Below, piece by piece: positions 25,901 through 40,091 of a stretch of 64,000 bases of DNA. The notes beneath the pieces are model-generated. The model made no database searches, was not told the DNA's origin, and worked only from the letters and a program-made list of their open reading frames with translations. Numbering within the stretch: position 1 is the first letter of the stretch; each line of letters begins with the position of its first letter. The position numbers and the translations under genes are program-made. The stretch comes from Pipra filicauda (lineage: Eukaryota; Chordata; Aves; Passeriformes; Pipridae), in NCBI RefSeq assembly GCF_003945595.2, contig NW_024103452.1, positions 3,305,493 through 3,369,492 on the forward strand, given 5' to 3'.

Positions 25901-28900
25901 GCAACAGCTCTACTGATAACTGCCACTTCCTCCAAGATTCTGAATAAAAACCTTTCAAGAAAATCAAATTACTGATCAAGTGAAAGAAAAGCAGTCATGG
26001 TTTAACTTCACTTTACCTGAAATTCACTTTGTAATTATGACAGAAAATGTCACCAAACCATGCAGAAGTGTTCAAAAGCCACTAAAGCCACTAACAAGCA
26101 GCCATAGGACAAGTCTTTCCCGAATCAGAGGACTGAGGTAGAGCTAGATACACGTATTTTCCTTTTCTTTAACCAACCCCGCCTTTCCGCTTCACAACCC
26201 AGTATCACTACTGACTCAGATCTCAAAAGTATATGTTATCCAGGAAGGAGGACTTTTTTTTTTCTTTCATCTCTCATCTGCAAGTAATTCCAAAAGATGA
26301 ATTCCCAATAGCCATGTAAGTATGACTCATAAGTGATTCTGTCATTCGCTGATGAGTTACATTCTATATGTTCACCAAAAACCCAGGTAACCTCTGAAAG
26401 TGAATAAAATAATTGCTTGTAGAAGAAGACAGACACATACTTGTGGTAGGTCTTACTGAAATGATGTCCAGGCTACCTAGAAGGCCAGTATTGGCCAAAG
26501 AATAAGGAAAACTTTCTTCATCAATTACCATGGAAAGTCTACCAAAAGCTGGCAACTACCAAACAAAATTTCTAGAGATGATTTGCCACCGCACATACTT
26601 AAATCCCTTATCTTCAAATCCCTAAAATATTTATATGTTCTGCTTTTCTTGACATATCTGCATTCACCTTGACATCACATATACTGGTGATTTAATGCAG
26701 AATTAGTTTGAGATGAAAATACAGTAAATCATGTTACTGTTCTGAATCTTGTTCATAAAAGCCTGTCTTTTCCCAGACATAAGGGATTTTTAAAAGAATT
26801 TGGAAGGAACTGCTTCTTTGCCATGGTTTATTTCATTCATCTTACCAGAAAAGTGGGGTTAATGATGCCTTCTTGAAATGGGGAACAGATGGAGATAGGC
26901 TGCCCATGCCATGCCAGCTTGCCAAAGAAAAATTTAAAAAATTAAAAATTGAGTAGCTCAATTGTAAAAGCAAGCAACCTAATTTGCCTCTTCTGGTAAA
27001 GTAAGATACTGAGCATTAGCCATCTACAGGATAAAAGGTGAAAGGGGACTGAGAATCTTAAATACATAAGAGTGCATTAAGGCACACCCAATCTCTTTTT
27101 TGTGCTAAAACATGAAAATGTCTGAATTTTGTTGAGAAACCACTTCCTTCTAAAGAGATCTTTTGTTCAGTATTTCTTAATTTATTTTTTATTTTATTTC
27201 CTGTAAATTTGAAGCATTTGCTATTCTATCTCTTATATGTACATGAGACATTCCATTGTCTCAATTTCATCAGTATTTGCTCGTAGGGATCCATCGTCCC
27301 AACATAGTTAAACTAATTAAAAATATGAATAAAAAAAAATCAGTTTTATTTTAATGAAGATGGATTAGCAGTTGGGACGGGGAAGAAAGAGAGAGAAACC
27401 TCCAGCTTCTGCTCTATCTGAACCAGGAGCAACCAGTTTCACAAATGATTCTTTCACTTAATGAAATAAATGTAAGAAAACTAGTAAATTCTATTAATGC
27501 AATGGAAAACAGAAGAGGATTTTGAGTAAAAGCCCATGAAAAATATTATGTAACACAAAATTGAACATTTTACATTAATATTAAGGAATTCTGCTATGAC
27601 AACTAAGGACCTCGGTCTTCAGAGTTCAGACACAGATCTGAGTTCTGAGTGCTCTTGTTTTCAAAGTCTGCCTATCAGCTTCTCTGATGTTACTGAAGCC
27701 ATCAATTTTAAAGCTTGCACTTCTGAAAAATAACTCAAACAAGTGCCTAAACATGAATCTAAGAATCTAGTTCTAGCCATCTGGTTTTGAAAATGTTGGT
27801 TCAAAATTTCATGCTTTTGACTGTCTAACAGGGACATTTATTTGACAACACAACACACATTCTCTGATCTTCCTGTACAATTTTGAAACAGCAAAACATG
27901 TTTTCAAAATTAGCTTAGTAATTTGGCATGCAATTTCCATTAAAATGAATATGAGTGGGATGTCCAAATGATGTGGCATAGAGTTACAAGGCACTTACTT
28001 CCTTGATCATCAAGCCCAGAACTATTTTATTACAGAAAACAATATCATACAGTTCTATCCATCAACATATTAAAAATAGGCACATTTCATGTCACTAGAA
28101 GCTTATTAAAGTTATCGTAAAATCTCACTGTGCTAATAGCTGAAAACTTTCTTTTCATGCCTGGCCTATCCATTTCATATTCATGCATTCTGTGTTCTGT
28201 CCACTTCTCTTTACAGGATGTTTCTGCTCTCCTGATGCACTTAAATAAGAACATCTATTTAGACATAGTAAGAGAAGCTTTAGACAAATCAGAAAAAAAA
28301 AATTTGGATCCAAAATACTGATTTTAGGGAGCCTAATCCTTGATTGGAAACACTGTGACTGTGGCAGCTGAGAACTTAAGCTGTTTTTCAGAAAAAAAAG
28401 AAAGTGTGAGTAAAGATTTCTAAAAAACTATTTCCATTGCTTTAATCAAAATTCAATTTGTTCTTCTCTCTAACAGCACAGTATCCTCATGGAATAAAAA
28501 ACAAAGCCTTTCTTCTGACATCATCTATATTGCTAGTGATTCTGCAGATTAAGAAAGCTCTGTGTCGCTGTTTGGGCTCATTATGACATCTAGTTTTATA
28601 TTCCTAAAGAGAACAAGTAAACTTGATTCTTGAAAACAATCATTTTCCTTAAGTCATAGTCACTCAGGTCATATTTATGACCATACATAGTGAAATATTT
28701 TGTACACTATGTGAGTATGCAAAAGGGAGAAGGAGACTTGGAGAAATTCAGTATTATATGGAACATTTTGTATGAAATTTGGAAAATAACTGAAATAATG
28801 GCTTTATAACACTTAACATTATGATTCCTATAAGATGATTTATTTAGTAATTCTGATTAGCTTAAGCAAGGATATTTTTGCTTTTGACTTATTGGGGCAT

Positions 28901-29039
28901 TTATATTCCATGTAAATGGTGTCATTCTTGTCCTGGGGAAGGATGTAAATCCACAGATCAGCCTTCCACTGCTTATGGAGCAACAAAAGAATCCTGCTAT
29001 GCGGTCTGAAATATATTAATCACTCCTCCTACTGATCAA
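16943..29039. other. Intergenic, no gene seen
   Basis: About 12 kb of AT-rich DNA with no exon, RNA gene or LINE fragment I can support. All frames are 60-105 codons, overlap on both strands and have no family resemblance. A short tandem duplication (CTCATCTAGAATA twice) lies near 24483-24509. Conserved non-coding elements could be hidden here and would need a cross-species alignment to see. Confidence 0.5.
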
Positions 29040-29105
29040 GACTAGGTCACTAGGTGGACTAGATGATCTAATAGTATTTTCCATTCTTAAGTAATAGGAT
29101 TAAAA
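29040..29105 (+). mobile_element. Probable old CR1 3' end
   Basis: The sequence GGTGGACTAGATGATCTAATAG followed by a pyrimidine-rich CCATTCTTAA stretch resembles the end of old sauropsid CR1 elements (GGACTAGATGA...TCCTTTCCA). The match is short and diverged and there is no coding part, so it is tentative. The similarity may extend left to about 28930. Confidence 0.45.
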
Positions 29106-32100
29106 TAAAGCAACTGTACAGGGCTGAATTAGCCACTGGTGATATCATTAACTAGAGGAGACAAAATAAAAGTCTCAAGGATTCAGGACATACTTAACTT
29201 TTGAATTACTCAGTAGAGACTATTCAGGTTATGTATATATTCAGGAACCCAAATTACTTGTAAATGACTAAGAAAAAGTAAACCTATTTCCTAATGAATC
29301 CTTTTCAAATAAGAAATTCTGGAAGGATATCTTGCAAATATGGAATCAAAAGAAAGTGAATCTGTATTTTAATTATGTCAGTAGCTGCTATAAACTATTC
29401 TTTCAACACATGTTTGATACTATGATGAAGACCAAAAACTGCAGATTTAAATCATTACCAGAAATCTTTTCAGAAAATATTATCTCTTTAGTGAAATCAA
29501 ATAGCTCCTGATGCCAATTTACCTTTTGGAAAATATAGGAAAATTTGAAAGTATACCTTGACTTATTGACTCTCCACTTCTCAAGTGATCCCAGCTTTGA
29601 AAGTTTTACCTTCTACAATAAGGGGCAATTTCCCAGAAGTGGCTATCATACCTGTATGTGGACAAAAAAAAAAGACCCTCACGATATAACTATGCTTAGC
29701 AAGTTTTAATTTGGTTCACTTTATAAGGAACTTTTTTAATTTACCCCTTCATAGCATTGTGTAGCAAGAAAAAAAGAAAGCAGAATACACTCTATGGAGC
29801 TGAGTTATCATTCAGATAAAAATACTAAGGAAATTTACCGGAAACGTTCCTCTGTGTGGTTACATCACTGACGTCAATTCAGAAGTTCTGTGTATCTCAA
29901 GAACAGATGTCAGTTTTCAAATGTTTTGTATTATAAATAAATTGCCTTTTGACCCGAGGAATGAGATAGTTGTACTTTGACTGTAAATACAATTGCTTAT
30001 AGCTAAACAACTGCAAATTTCCAGCCCTGTGATGTGTTGACTTTTGGAAATGCATGACAAAAAAGAAAGAAGGTAGAGACAAAAAATGTTCCTCTGAGGG
30101 CAGGAAGAGTATTACTGAGAATTACATAAATTATTTTGCATAATTTTTTTAAATTAACATAGTGAGAAAAAGTATGAATGAATATATGATGAGGTATAAT
30201 GAATGAAATCTTAGGGATTCCTCATTTTACTTTACATTTCTTAGTTCTTTGAAATCTGATCAATATGTTAAGAAAAAAAAATAATTACAAAAAGCTCCAA
30301 CAAAAGTCCCAAACTTCAAACCTGAAATGAAGTGATCCAGTCTAAAATTACCATTCTCTGATAAAACTCTGTCTTGGAGAAGTGAAACAATGTTACTTTC
30401 CTGTCATTGTTTCAAGTGAGTTCTCCTTGTTCAAAGATTTTAAAGTATTTAGTTGGCATAGGAAGCTGCAGTTGCCACAACAGAAGGACCTATAGTCAGT
30501 TCAGTCAGGGGCTCTGGATCAGGTTCACAAATTCTCACTGAAATATATCAGTCCGATCTTCTAGACTTGCAAGGTAAAATTTAGATTAAAGTGAGGGACA
30601 AAGTCCAAAACTGATATAAAGGCATTCACCACTCATTCAGTGCCAAAATATGAATGGGATCAAAACTGGCCTAATTCCATGCCTATCATCTCCAAACCAA
30701 GTGATTCTGAAAATCTGTTGCCATAACTTTATGTTAAGTTCTGAGTGACACTAACACCTTTCTATCACCACCAATCTCTCAAAATGGAGCTCCTCGGTGC
30801 TTTTCTGTCTTGAACCATTATAGGGTAGATTATCTGTTCTTAGACTTGATGTTGCAGATGACAGAACTGCCTCCTGAGTTCTTTGCCTTACAGTCATTAC
30901 ACCAGTTCTGAAGATTTGTATGGATGGAAACAAAACAGCGAGTGAATTTGCACCCTCCTGCTGAGATATTGCTTTTCCACAGTAGACTTGGCTTTCACAA
31001 GAATTTTATCCTGAAAGATGATGAATCTGTTGGTTTGGGGAGCTTTGATGTCTTCCTTTTTTCTTTTTTCAGTGACTTCACAAGGGACTATCGGAGAAAT
31101 GAAGCAAGTGTTTGTTGAGAAAAGACATTATTCTTAACGATTACCTATCTAGATGAAATACTCTAAATACAATTAGTAGAGCTACCAGAAGTATTTCATA
31201 AAAAATGCTTTTCTTTGAAAATAGCTGCTTCAAGAAAATGTGTCCATGGACCTATCCTTTACTATTCTTTTTATTTTGTTTGTTTTGTTTTTCTTTGGGG
31301 TATAAGTGTGTGTGAGTGTTTTATTCTGTACTGAAAAAAAACAAAGCAAAAAGACTGAAAAACTGAAACCAGATGAATCAATAGGAAAGGACCAGGAAAA
31401 TTTTTGTACATCTGCCTAAAATGTGGAGTTGGAGTTTTTCGGTTAGATGGGAACTTCTTTTTTAAAAGAAAAAGAATGTATTTTCAGCAATCCTTCCTTT
31501 CACCCCTTCAGCACTCCCATTAAAAATGCTTCTTAAGAGCAGTTCCCAACTATGTCTCCATCATGGGTTTAAGCCAAGGCTTGGTGACCATTCAGAAAAA
31601 TGAAAGCCAGATCAGCAAACCCTTGTTAGCACAGGCTTTCAGAGATTTTCTGTCTTGTTCTTGTCCTGTAGACAATTACTTCTCTTTGTGTCAGTTCCAC
31701 CTTTGGAAGAATATTATCTGGTGAGAGCATCAGTTCATTATAACTGGATATCTTAGTCCAAAATCTAAATCCAAACTCACCATTCACTGATGATTATTTA
31801 CTATCATTAATTCTGGAGGAGCTGAAATTCTTGAGGACCCAGCTTAATTCCAAAGTATGCTGAACACCTTGCTACATCCTGGTTTAGTTCAATGCCAGAA
31901 CTACTCAGTGACAAACTCACACTTGATGCAGGCACAGAGACTACACTGAAACCTTCCCATACATAGGCAGAAGGAAATTTAAAATATGTTGCAATTTCAG
32001 GCTCTATACATAGGAGAAGGCACTTTAGTATAAAACTGATTGGGAAAGGTACAAAAGAAATAGAATGTAGGGGGTTTTGCTTGAAAAAGTGTCCTTGGTC

Positions 32101-35100
32101 CACAACCGAGTGTGAACTTTCTCAAATCCTGTATCCACAAGGTCCGTCTCACATAGAACAGAGAGATCTATAAACTATGATATGTGTATCAGCAGGTCCA
32201 TTAGTGGAACTCTTTATAACTGAATTGATAGAAAACAATAAGGGGAAAGTTCACTGTTGTTTCTTTTGTTTGGAAGTTTTTGGTTGCTTTTGGAAACTAT
32301 ACATATAGTCTTCAGAATCTCTTTCTAAATGTGCTAGGAAGACTTAAGGGTAAAAAAGAATTAGAGAGCTATAATCTTGGACTTCCATCTGGACCTTACT
32401 TCAGTAGAAATGCTATCTTATTTATATGGAGAAGAAATTAATAATGACAATGCATAATATATATTAACCCTTGGAAAATCCCTTTGCAGGGTATATGGAA
32501 CTGACATTGATTAAAGAAGAAATCCCACATGTGTTTTTGTCCTGTTCTAAATTATTCAGGTCCTGGCAAGACAGTGCTTCATGTACATACAAAAATAAAT
32601 AAATCTTTGACAAACCAATTGGGTTTTTAATGCTGGATTTTGAAGGAGGAAAGAAGAAATTATATGTCCACCCACAAAAATTAGGAAAATTAATTTATTG
32701 GTGTTTGGGAGAAGATTTGTTCCTTTCTGGAAAACAGAAGGATTTGCCTTGTTATCTTAATAAATTCCAAACCTTTGGAAATGTCAGAACCACAGAGGGC
32801 TGAGCTCTTCTCTTTTAATCAGTTTTAGCTTTCTTGCCTGGGTTACCTTTACAAAATTCAATAATTCATATTTTTAAGTACCCACTCATTTCCACTGAGA
32901 AAGTATAAAGATTCTTAGGAATCATACACTGGGTAGACCTAAAGCTATTTACCACAAACCTGGACTAAAGGTTACACTTTTTTGATCACAGAGCTGCATA
33001 AGCGCTGAGCTACACCTCCCAAAGAGGGTTCTCTCACTGTCTTCTGTACAACTCACACCTTTCTTTTTCCTCATTATTTTAACTTTGCATCATTCTCAGC
33101 ACTTCACATTTTCAAGGTGTTTTAGAGAATATTAATGAATCCATAGTATGGCATTACAAATTATGCAGTCAGTGTAACACTTCATAGCTCCAAATAAGAG
33201 TGTGATTCCACTCAATAGAACACAATCACCTTCTCTGGCCAACCTCTACTCTAATAGAGGGGTAGAGGATAGCACTACTATTGTGTGAGCAGAGAATGGT
33301 TTATATATGGGGAATGGACAGGAAATGATGAGATTTTTTGCCTAAAATCCTACAGGATATCTCTGACTGGATTAGGAGTACTGTGTGGGATAATTCTGAG
33401 CACCCAGTGAAGCCTATACTGTGAAAGTGTATACCTCTCTCTTATACTCAGAAGACAGAAGGCAGCATTGTTGGGGTGTCTGTCATCTCATCCTACAAAG
33501 AGACATCTAAATATAAAGTAGAAAGTGTCTAAACGTATCACTTTGATATATCATAGGCAGAAAGTCAAGTAGTGAGCTCAACTGCAGACATCCAGAATAC
33601 AGACACAAAAAGTTAGGCAAAATGGAACCCTCTTCTTCTTTTATGTTACAAGACTGCTCAGCTTTTCTTTGGCCATTCTTTGAGAGGAAGAAAAAACCAA
33701 TTCCTATTTTAAAGATGAGAAATTGGAGAGGAGAAGAAAAAAGGGAAAAAAGCCAAGAAAAGAAATAATACAGATCTACTGTAACTTCTTTGTAGACAGG
33801 AAACTATTTGAATGAATCCAGAACCTTGATTGAACAGTGAAAAGGCAGAACTAGATATCTCAGAAAGGAATCAAAGCAGCTATATGACTTTGGGACATTT
33901 TCCATGGCACGTCTTTTTCTTTTTTAAAAACAGATCCCTACATTCTCAGTGCCTCAGTCCTCTGTACAATGCTCTGGCTCTCTTAGATGCCATTTCCTTG
34001 CACTTTCCTTGGAAAGTGTAGTGGCATCAATCTTCAGCCATGTTCCAAATATTTTGCAAGCATTCAGAGATCTCTTGCACAAAAACTCTGCAGTGATACA
34101 ATGTGTGCCTTTATACAACAAGTCCCCGCAAGGAAAAAAAGACTCAGATCCTACAAAATACCTATCATCTCCATCACCCTCAGCCTTCCCTGGCTCTACA
34201 GTTCCCTGCTGAAAACTCAATCTTATTCTGCCTCATAAAGCTGCTATTTATTGTTGCTACTTCCCATCTCTTTCTTTCCATGTTTGAAAAGCCTTAGGTA
34301 AAGTTGATATCTGTGGACTTCAGGCTGTTGAGGACATGACATCCAATGAAAGCATTACATTACACAAGATGTAACATTCCAGAATACCCTTTTATGATTG
34401 ATTTCACAGAGCAGAAGTGTTATTACCTGGAACATCTTCATTTTCTTTTTTCAAGCATGAAGGAATAAATTGTGATAGCAGCTGATAGCAAGTAAAAAAG
34501 GAGGTAAATTCCCGGGTACTTCGCACAACTGGTGTTTCTTGCTGTGTAGAATTGTTTTGACATAGGTGTTGTCAGCTTGTTGGTGAGAAGGCAATTCAAA
34601 ACATCTCCCAGGATTCCTTATGTGACAGCCTGAAACTGTGTAGTGCTTTAGTCTACTTAGATGAGCTTTGGACTGTGTATATGACAATGTAATATGGGCC
34701 TTTGAGTAAGAAAATAGCTTTGAGTAAAAAAACAGCTACCCGTGGACAGTGTAGCTACATGGGGAGTCCTAATGACTAAATATTCAGGATTCTCAAGGTT
34801 TTCTTTTACTTAGTTTTTAATTAACTAATTAATTTTAAGAATAAACATGAAAAAGTACTTTTTCCAATGGGTATTCAATTCTGGAATACTCTAGAGCAAA
34901 TGTTTTCCTTAAAAAAAAAATTAAAGAATTCAATTGAAACCTGCATGGTTCCTGGCAGAGAAACAAGCTTTAGAGCTAAGCTTTGCTCACAACTCAAATC
35001 AAACCAAATGCTCAGCCTTTTTAACTTTCAGAAAACTTTGGCTAAGTCTATTACATGCCTCAATTTTGCCAAAGATGTAGATACCTGAATTTATTCAACT

Positions 35101-38100
35101 AAAGATGTTTTTCCAAGACAAGCCAAATTCTGTCCATATGTCATGGCTGAGCACCACCAAATTTACCTTTCTGAGCTTCATGCCATTTACAGCATAAATG
35201 GTTAACATTAGAAGCAGCTGTAAACTAGAGCCTGTGTATCTAAGCACTGGTTTATTGAATTTGCATTTTAAAAGCCCACAGTCAATTTGAATTCAAAATA
35301 TGCAGTAAAGCAATCAAATTATCCTTTTAGCTTTCTTTTTCTCAGTTAAAAGAAAAAAAAAGAAAAGCGTACACGTAAAAAACCAATGGTCTAGTGTTAT
35401 AAACTGATTTTTTAATTTTTTTTTTTTCCCCCAGAACTTGTAGGAAGTTTCAGTGGCTTTGCAGCCTGGTAATCTGAAATGAGAAAACCAAAGGACTGCT
35501 GAGCTGTTACTTCAAAATCAAAATCATGAGTAAGAGTCATGAGTCCTGATGCAGCTAAGCACAGACTTCAACGAAGTTATAAAGATTTACACCAAGAGGG
35601 GCTGTCTTCCTGTTTAACTGGATCATTGTCAGATAAGCTGTCAAGCCATTTTTCTCTTTCCCTATCCATAAACACATCTTTCCTTTTATACTGTCTGGCA
35701 TAAATACGCAGCCCTCAGAGTCACAGAGGCACTGTTTTTCTATGAGGGATATTTCCCCTTTCAATGACTGATTCTTCCTTTCTTGGTACAAGTGCCATGC
35801 TGACACTCCTGGAGGACTAATGCAGAAACTGCTAGCATGGATTTCACTTATTAATGGCTGTTTGTCTTTTATATCAAGAGTGAAGTACTTGGAGCAAATG
35901 AGATGCTACTCACAATTTTGTGACTTTCATTCTCTTCCAGGAGTGCTGCCTCCAGCAGTTAAGTTGCTGAGATGCTGCTTTCCAAATCCTGCCTTGTGGC
36001 AACCCAAGTCAGTGATTTGCACCCACCCTGGGATGTGACTGGTCTGCTCATGCAGCTTCCCAGCCTGTACCAGACTCTGAGCAGCTCACAGCTCTCATAA
36101 ACTCACACTGCAGTTTGCTTGAAGCCAGCAACACATCAGTATGGATGTCACACCACAAGTGTTCGTTCCTACCATACACATCTGAAGTGACTTAGCTGAG
36201 CTACTCGCTTAACCTTTTCTGTTCATTATACCTGCGAGAGGTAAATGGACTTAGTCTGTGCCACAACCATTTAATATCATCTCCCAGCTCTTGTTGTCTT
36301 TAAGGCAGACTAACTTCAGCCTCAGGCCCAAACAGTGCTGTTGGGGAGAGTCCTGTGAGTGTAGTTCACAATTGCTGTACATGTTTCCAGCACAAAGATG
36401 AAGTAATAGGCACTGAGCTCCTCATCAGGATATGGAAGTAGGCAAGCCCTGTGGGCAGGGACTGCATTGTCTCGGCACTGAGTGTGAAACAGGAGGAAAA
36501 CTACACTCCTATGCACAATATGAGAAAATAAAAAAGCAATAATTAGCCATGTTGAAATGCCAACAAATTCTTGGAGAGATACATTTTGTCCCAGACGAGT
36601 TGTGAGTATGAACTAAGAGTGTGACCCATACATTTTAAAGTCAGAGAGAATATCATAGACTTTTGGGTCAGTCACTTGCATTACACAGGTTGCACTTGTG
36701 CAACACGGTCATGTATATTCACATTTGGATTTGGGCCCATTTGTTACAAGGTTTCTCTTGTTTCTTCCCTGAGGCTGATTGTAATTAGAAATGAGATCAA
36801 GGCTGTGAAGTACAGAGTTTACATCTAATGTACCGCACATCCATGGGGCTTTGCAATTTAGATTTGCAGCTGGATGTATCCATCAGCCTCATTTTTTTAT
36901 TCATTCTAACTTCGCAGAGTAACTAGGGAATTGTCCACATTAGGAATTTGGCTGGTGCTACATGCCTAGTGAAACAGCTTTATCCATGCAGTCCCACAGT
37001 GGAGGTGTATCTTCAGCCAAGGCTGCAGCCTGTGGTGAGCCATAGCTAACGACTGGGGGAAATTCACCTCTAATCTGGGATTTTTTTATAACTTGTTTTA
37101 CTGTACAAGCTTTTTGCCTGAACTAGTCTTGCCATTGAATTCCTACTTCCCATTCACCACAATTATAAGAGCAAAATGTTTGTGGTTGTGAGACCCAGAC
37201 TAACTACTCCTGACCTACTGCAACCCTACAGTGATTTGTGCTGTATTAGGAGGATGCTGAAGGGACTGGGTCCTCCTCTGCTGCTCTACACAGATGGCAT
37301 TTTGGTTACAGACAGGGTGTGACTTGCAGGTAGGAGAATTTTTCTTCTTTCTAATCTGCATGAAGTAGTCCTCTTCTGATATACCCTATAGCAATGACTC
37401 CAGCCAAAACCGTAATAATAAAAGCTGTTTTTATGAAACTGCATAAGTTACTGATGTTATGGACAAAGTATCATCTACCAAACACTGACTTGTTGTCGGT
37501 AATGGCTCATGATAGCTCAACCATTCACAAATCTCACACCTGTCATTTCTAAGTCCTAAACAAATACTTTTCTACTGCTAGGAGCAGTTGTCTATACTGT
37601 TATAGTTGGGAAAACATAGGAGTGATGCCATAAATCTGTCAGCATAGATATAATCCAGGTAAAACATAAAGACCTCATCCAAAACTGAAGAGAAAAATTA
37701 ACATTTTAAATTTGCTCAAGTTAGGTTAAATAATTAATATTATTTCAAAATATCATTCAAAAGCACTAAGATAGTACTGGGATAATAAACACTTTTTATT
37801 ACATATGTACATGTGCTTTTTTATCTCTGCCAATGGGAAAAATTCTGAGGACAGGGCTGCAAAGGAAAGTGAAAATTGGCCCTGTAGAACATTTCCCTAA
37901 GTAATCTAATGGGAACAAGACCTTAACCAAGAAAGGCAGAAGTTACATCCTGGCCTGGGAAGACAACAAGGGAGGTAAAGTATCAACAAATGCCCCAAGA
38001 GATAGGTTGCTTCTATCAGGATCATCATCTAACAGATAAGCAGTAACTGTCCTACTGAAAAGATAGTTATTACAGAGTCACAACTCTGTTACTACAATCC

Positions 38101-40070
38101 TTTCCGGCTTTAATAACACAATACCATGTTGGGGTTTTGGTTTGTTTTATGGGGGTTTGAGTTTACTTCTGGATTTTTCTTCATCCTTAAGTAGAATAGC
38201 CCTTCTCCTCTAGTGTGTACATGTTGGAAACAGTGAGCAGCAAAGCTCATCCTGATCTTCAGTGACTTCTGTGAGAAGACAGGAGACATCCTAAAGTTCC
38301 CATGTTGAGTATGAACATTTTTGCTCTGTTGTTTCACCATAAGCAGAACAGCAGCAAACTGATGTTTAAAATACTGCATTTCCAAACTGATGAGATACTT
38401 GATGACACATTTTACTGAGCTCTAGTATTGCAAGAGAATGCAAAGGAATATCCACCAAAAGAATGATAAAATGTAGATACCTGAATTTGGAGCAATGATC
38501 TCAGAAGTGTTAAAGGAAATAAGAGTTTAATTTCTTTAAATTATTATTATTATCTCAGTGCATGAACTTTTAAGAAGGGAGAATGTTCTGACCTTAAATT
38601 CAACCTCAATTTCTCTTATGCAAGAACATGCATTCCTCAAAGAGAAAGAAGCAAATGATGTACTTTAAAGCCATTCCTGTGTCTAATACAAGAATTCTTG
38701 TTTAGATAATTCAACAAATCACACAAGCTTTCCACTGAAGTCAGCAGGACAGCTCACACGAGATGCTCATGTGCCCTAAGTTTGCAAGATACTGATCTCA
38801 TATATTCATTATTTATTTATATATTGTTATGACATTCTTGTTTCTGTCTCATATTTTTGTCTTCCTTGCAGTTTAAACAAAGCCTCTGTCCACTTTATGC
38901 TTATGATTTTGCAAGGAGGGCAAGACAATTTTTGAGGTTCAGCACAGATACGAGTAAGAAAAATCTATCATGAATCTATTTTCATAGGTTTCAGTAAAAA
39001 AAAAAAGTCACCAATAAAAAAAGAAAGTCACATATGTCTTACATTACTTCACATTCATCTTCCTAGCGCTGCTTGTAAATGCTGCTCTGTGGATTTGAAA
39101 TGTATTAATTTGTTTGCTAAAAAAGGGTTCTGAGAAGCTTCATGAGTCACCAAACTGCATACAGTTTCTAGTGATTGCTGGGGCATATATTTTTGTGTCA
39201 GGAAACACTTAAACTACCAAACACAGCTGTTTAAAAAACAGTGCAAAATGTACAGGTGCATGAAAATAAAAAAGGAAACAGAAAAAAAGCCCCTCCCAAA
39301 CCCAAAAATAACTTCTCCAATTTTTCTCTTTTTTTTTTTTTTTACCAGGAATCTCTCAATATTCCTCAATTTTAAAAACCTGTACCTTGGGTCTGAGAAG
39401 CTCAACTCTTGTTTATTTTTATTTTTTAAGCTTTTCTTCATAGAAAAACAGGGAGAAAATGGACTATCAAAGTTAAGAAACCAGGTTACTGAAAAACAGA
39501 GAGTCTCAAATTTACCTAATAATTTTTTTTAATTAAAAAAACCACTTAGCTTTTACTGGACTAAAGTACTGCAAGTAACACTAAGTGTGAAAATTAATTT
39601 AACCTAGATAACTGGACCTACCAATTTGCATTGTCAATAGACAACAAAGGTCCAAATGTGTTTCAAATTTAATATAGAGTTGTTTTTTCCAGATGGTTAA
39701 TTGTCATTAAAACAATTGTACCTGATATTAGTCTGTATTGATTCTGTTTAACAGTGGTTTAACACTGTAAATTTCTTATTTATGAAGGTGACAGTTTGTA
39801 TTTCAGAATTAGAATTGTCTTCCCTGGTAAGGTAGTGGGGGTCAGACCAACACTATTGGTCATGACGTGAAATAACTCTCTGATATCATGATCAATTAGC
39901 AACTCCATGAAGATCCGATGTTCTTAAAAAGCATACCCATATCCATCTTTTCAAGCTTCTCCCCAGATCCCAAGAAAACTGAGGGATTAGATGTCATTCT
40001 GGTTATTCTTTCACACCACCTGAATGTGTCCTGAGCTTTCTGAACAGTTAGATTTCTGAGGAATAGATTT
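29106..40070. other. Intergenic, no gene seen
   Basis: About 11 kb of AT-rich DNA with no supported gene. Overlapping frames on both strands at 33949-34238 are the densest cluster, but none resembles a known protein and none has convincing splice sites. A palindromic CACTTTCCTTGGAAAGTG sits at 34001-34018. Confidence 0.5.
29869..29876. promoter_or_regulatory. Perfect palindromic CRE octamer
   Basis: TGACGTCA is the full consensus binding site for CREB/ATF proteins. It stands about 25 bases from two other CpG-containing words (ACCGG and AACGTT at 29837-29847) in otherwise CpG-poor DNA. One octamer is weak evidence for a regulatory element. No promoter or transcript is visible beside it. Confidence 0.3.
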
Positions 40071-40091
40071 ACAGAATCACAGAATTCACAT

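Noticed and set aside
33949..34238. Overlapping 80-90-codon frames on both strands
   Set aside because: No domain, no splice-consistent boundaries and no agreement on strand; likely chance.
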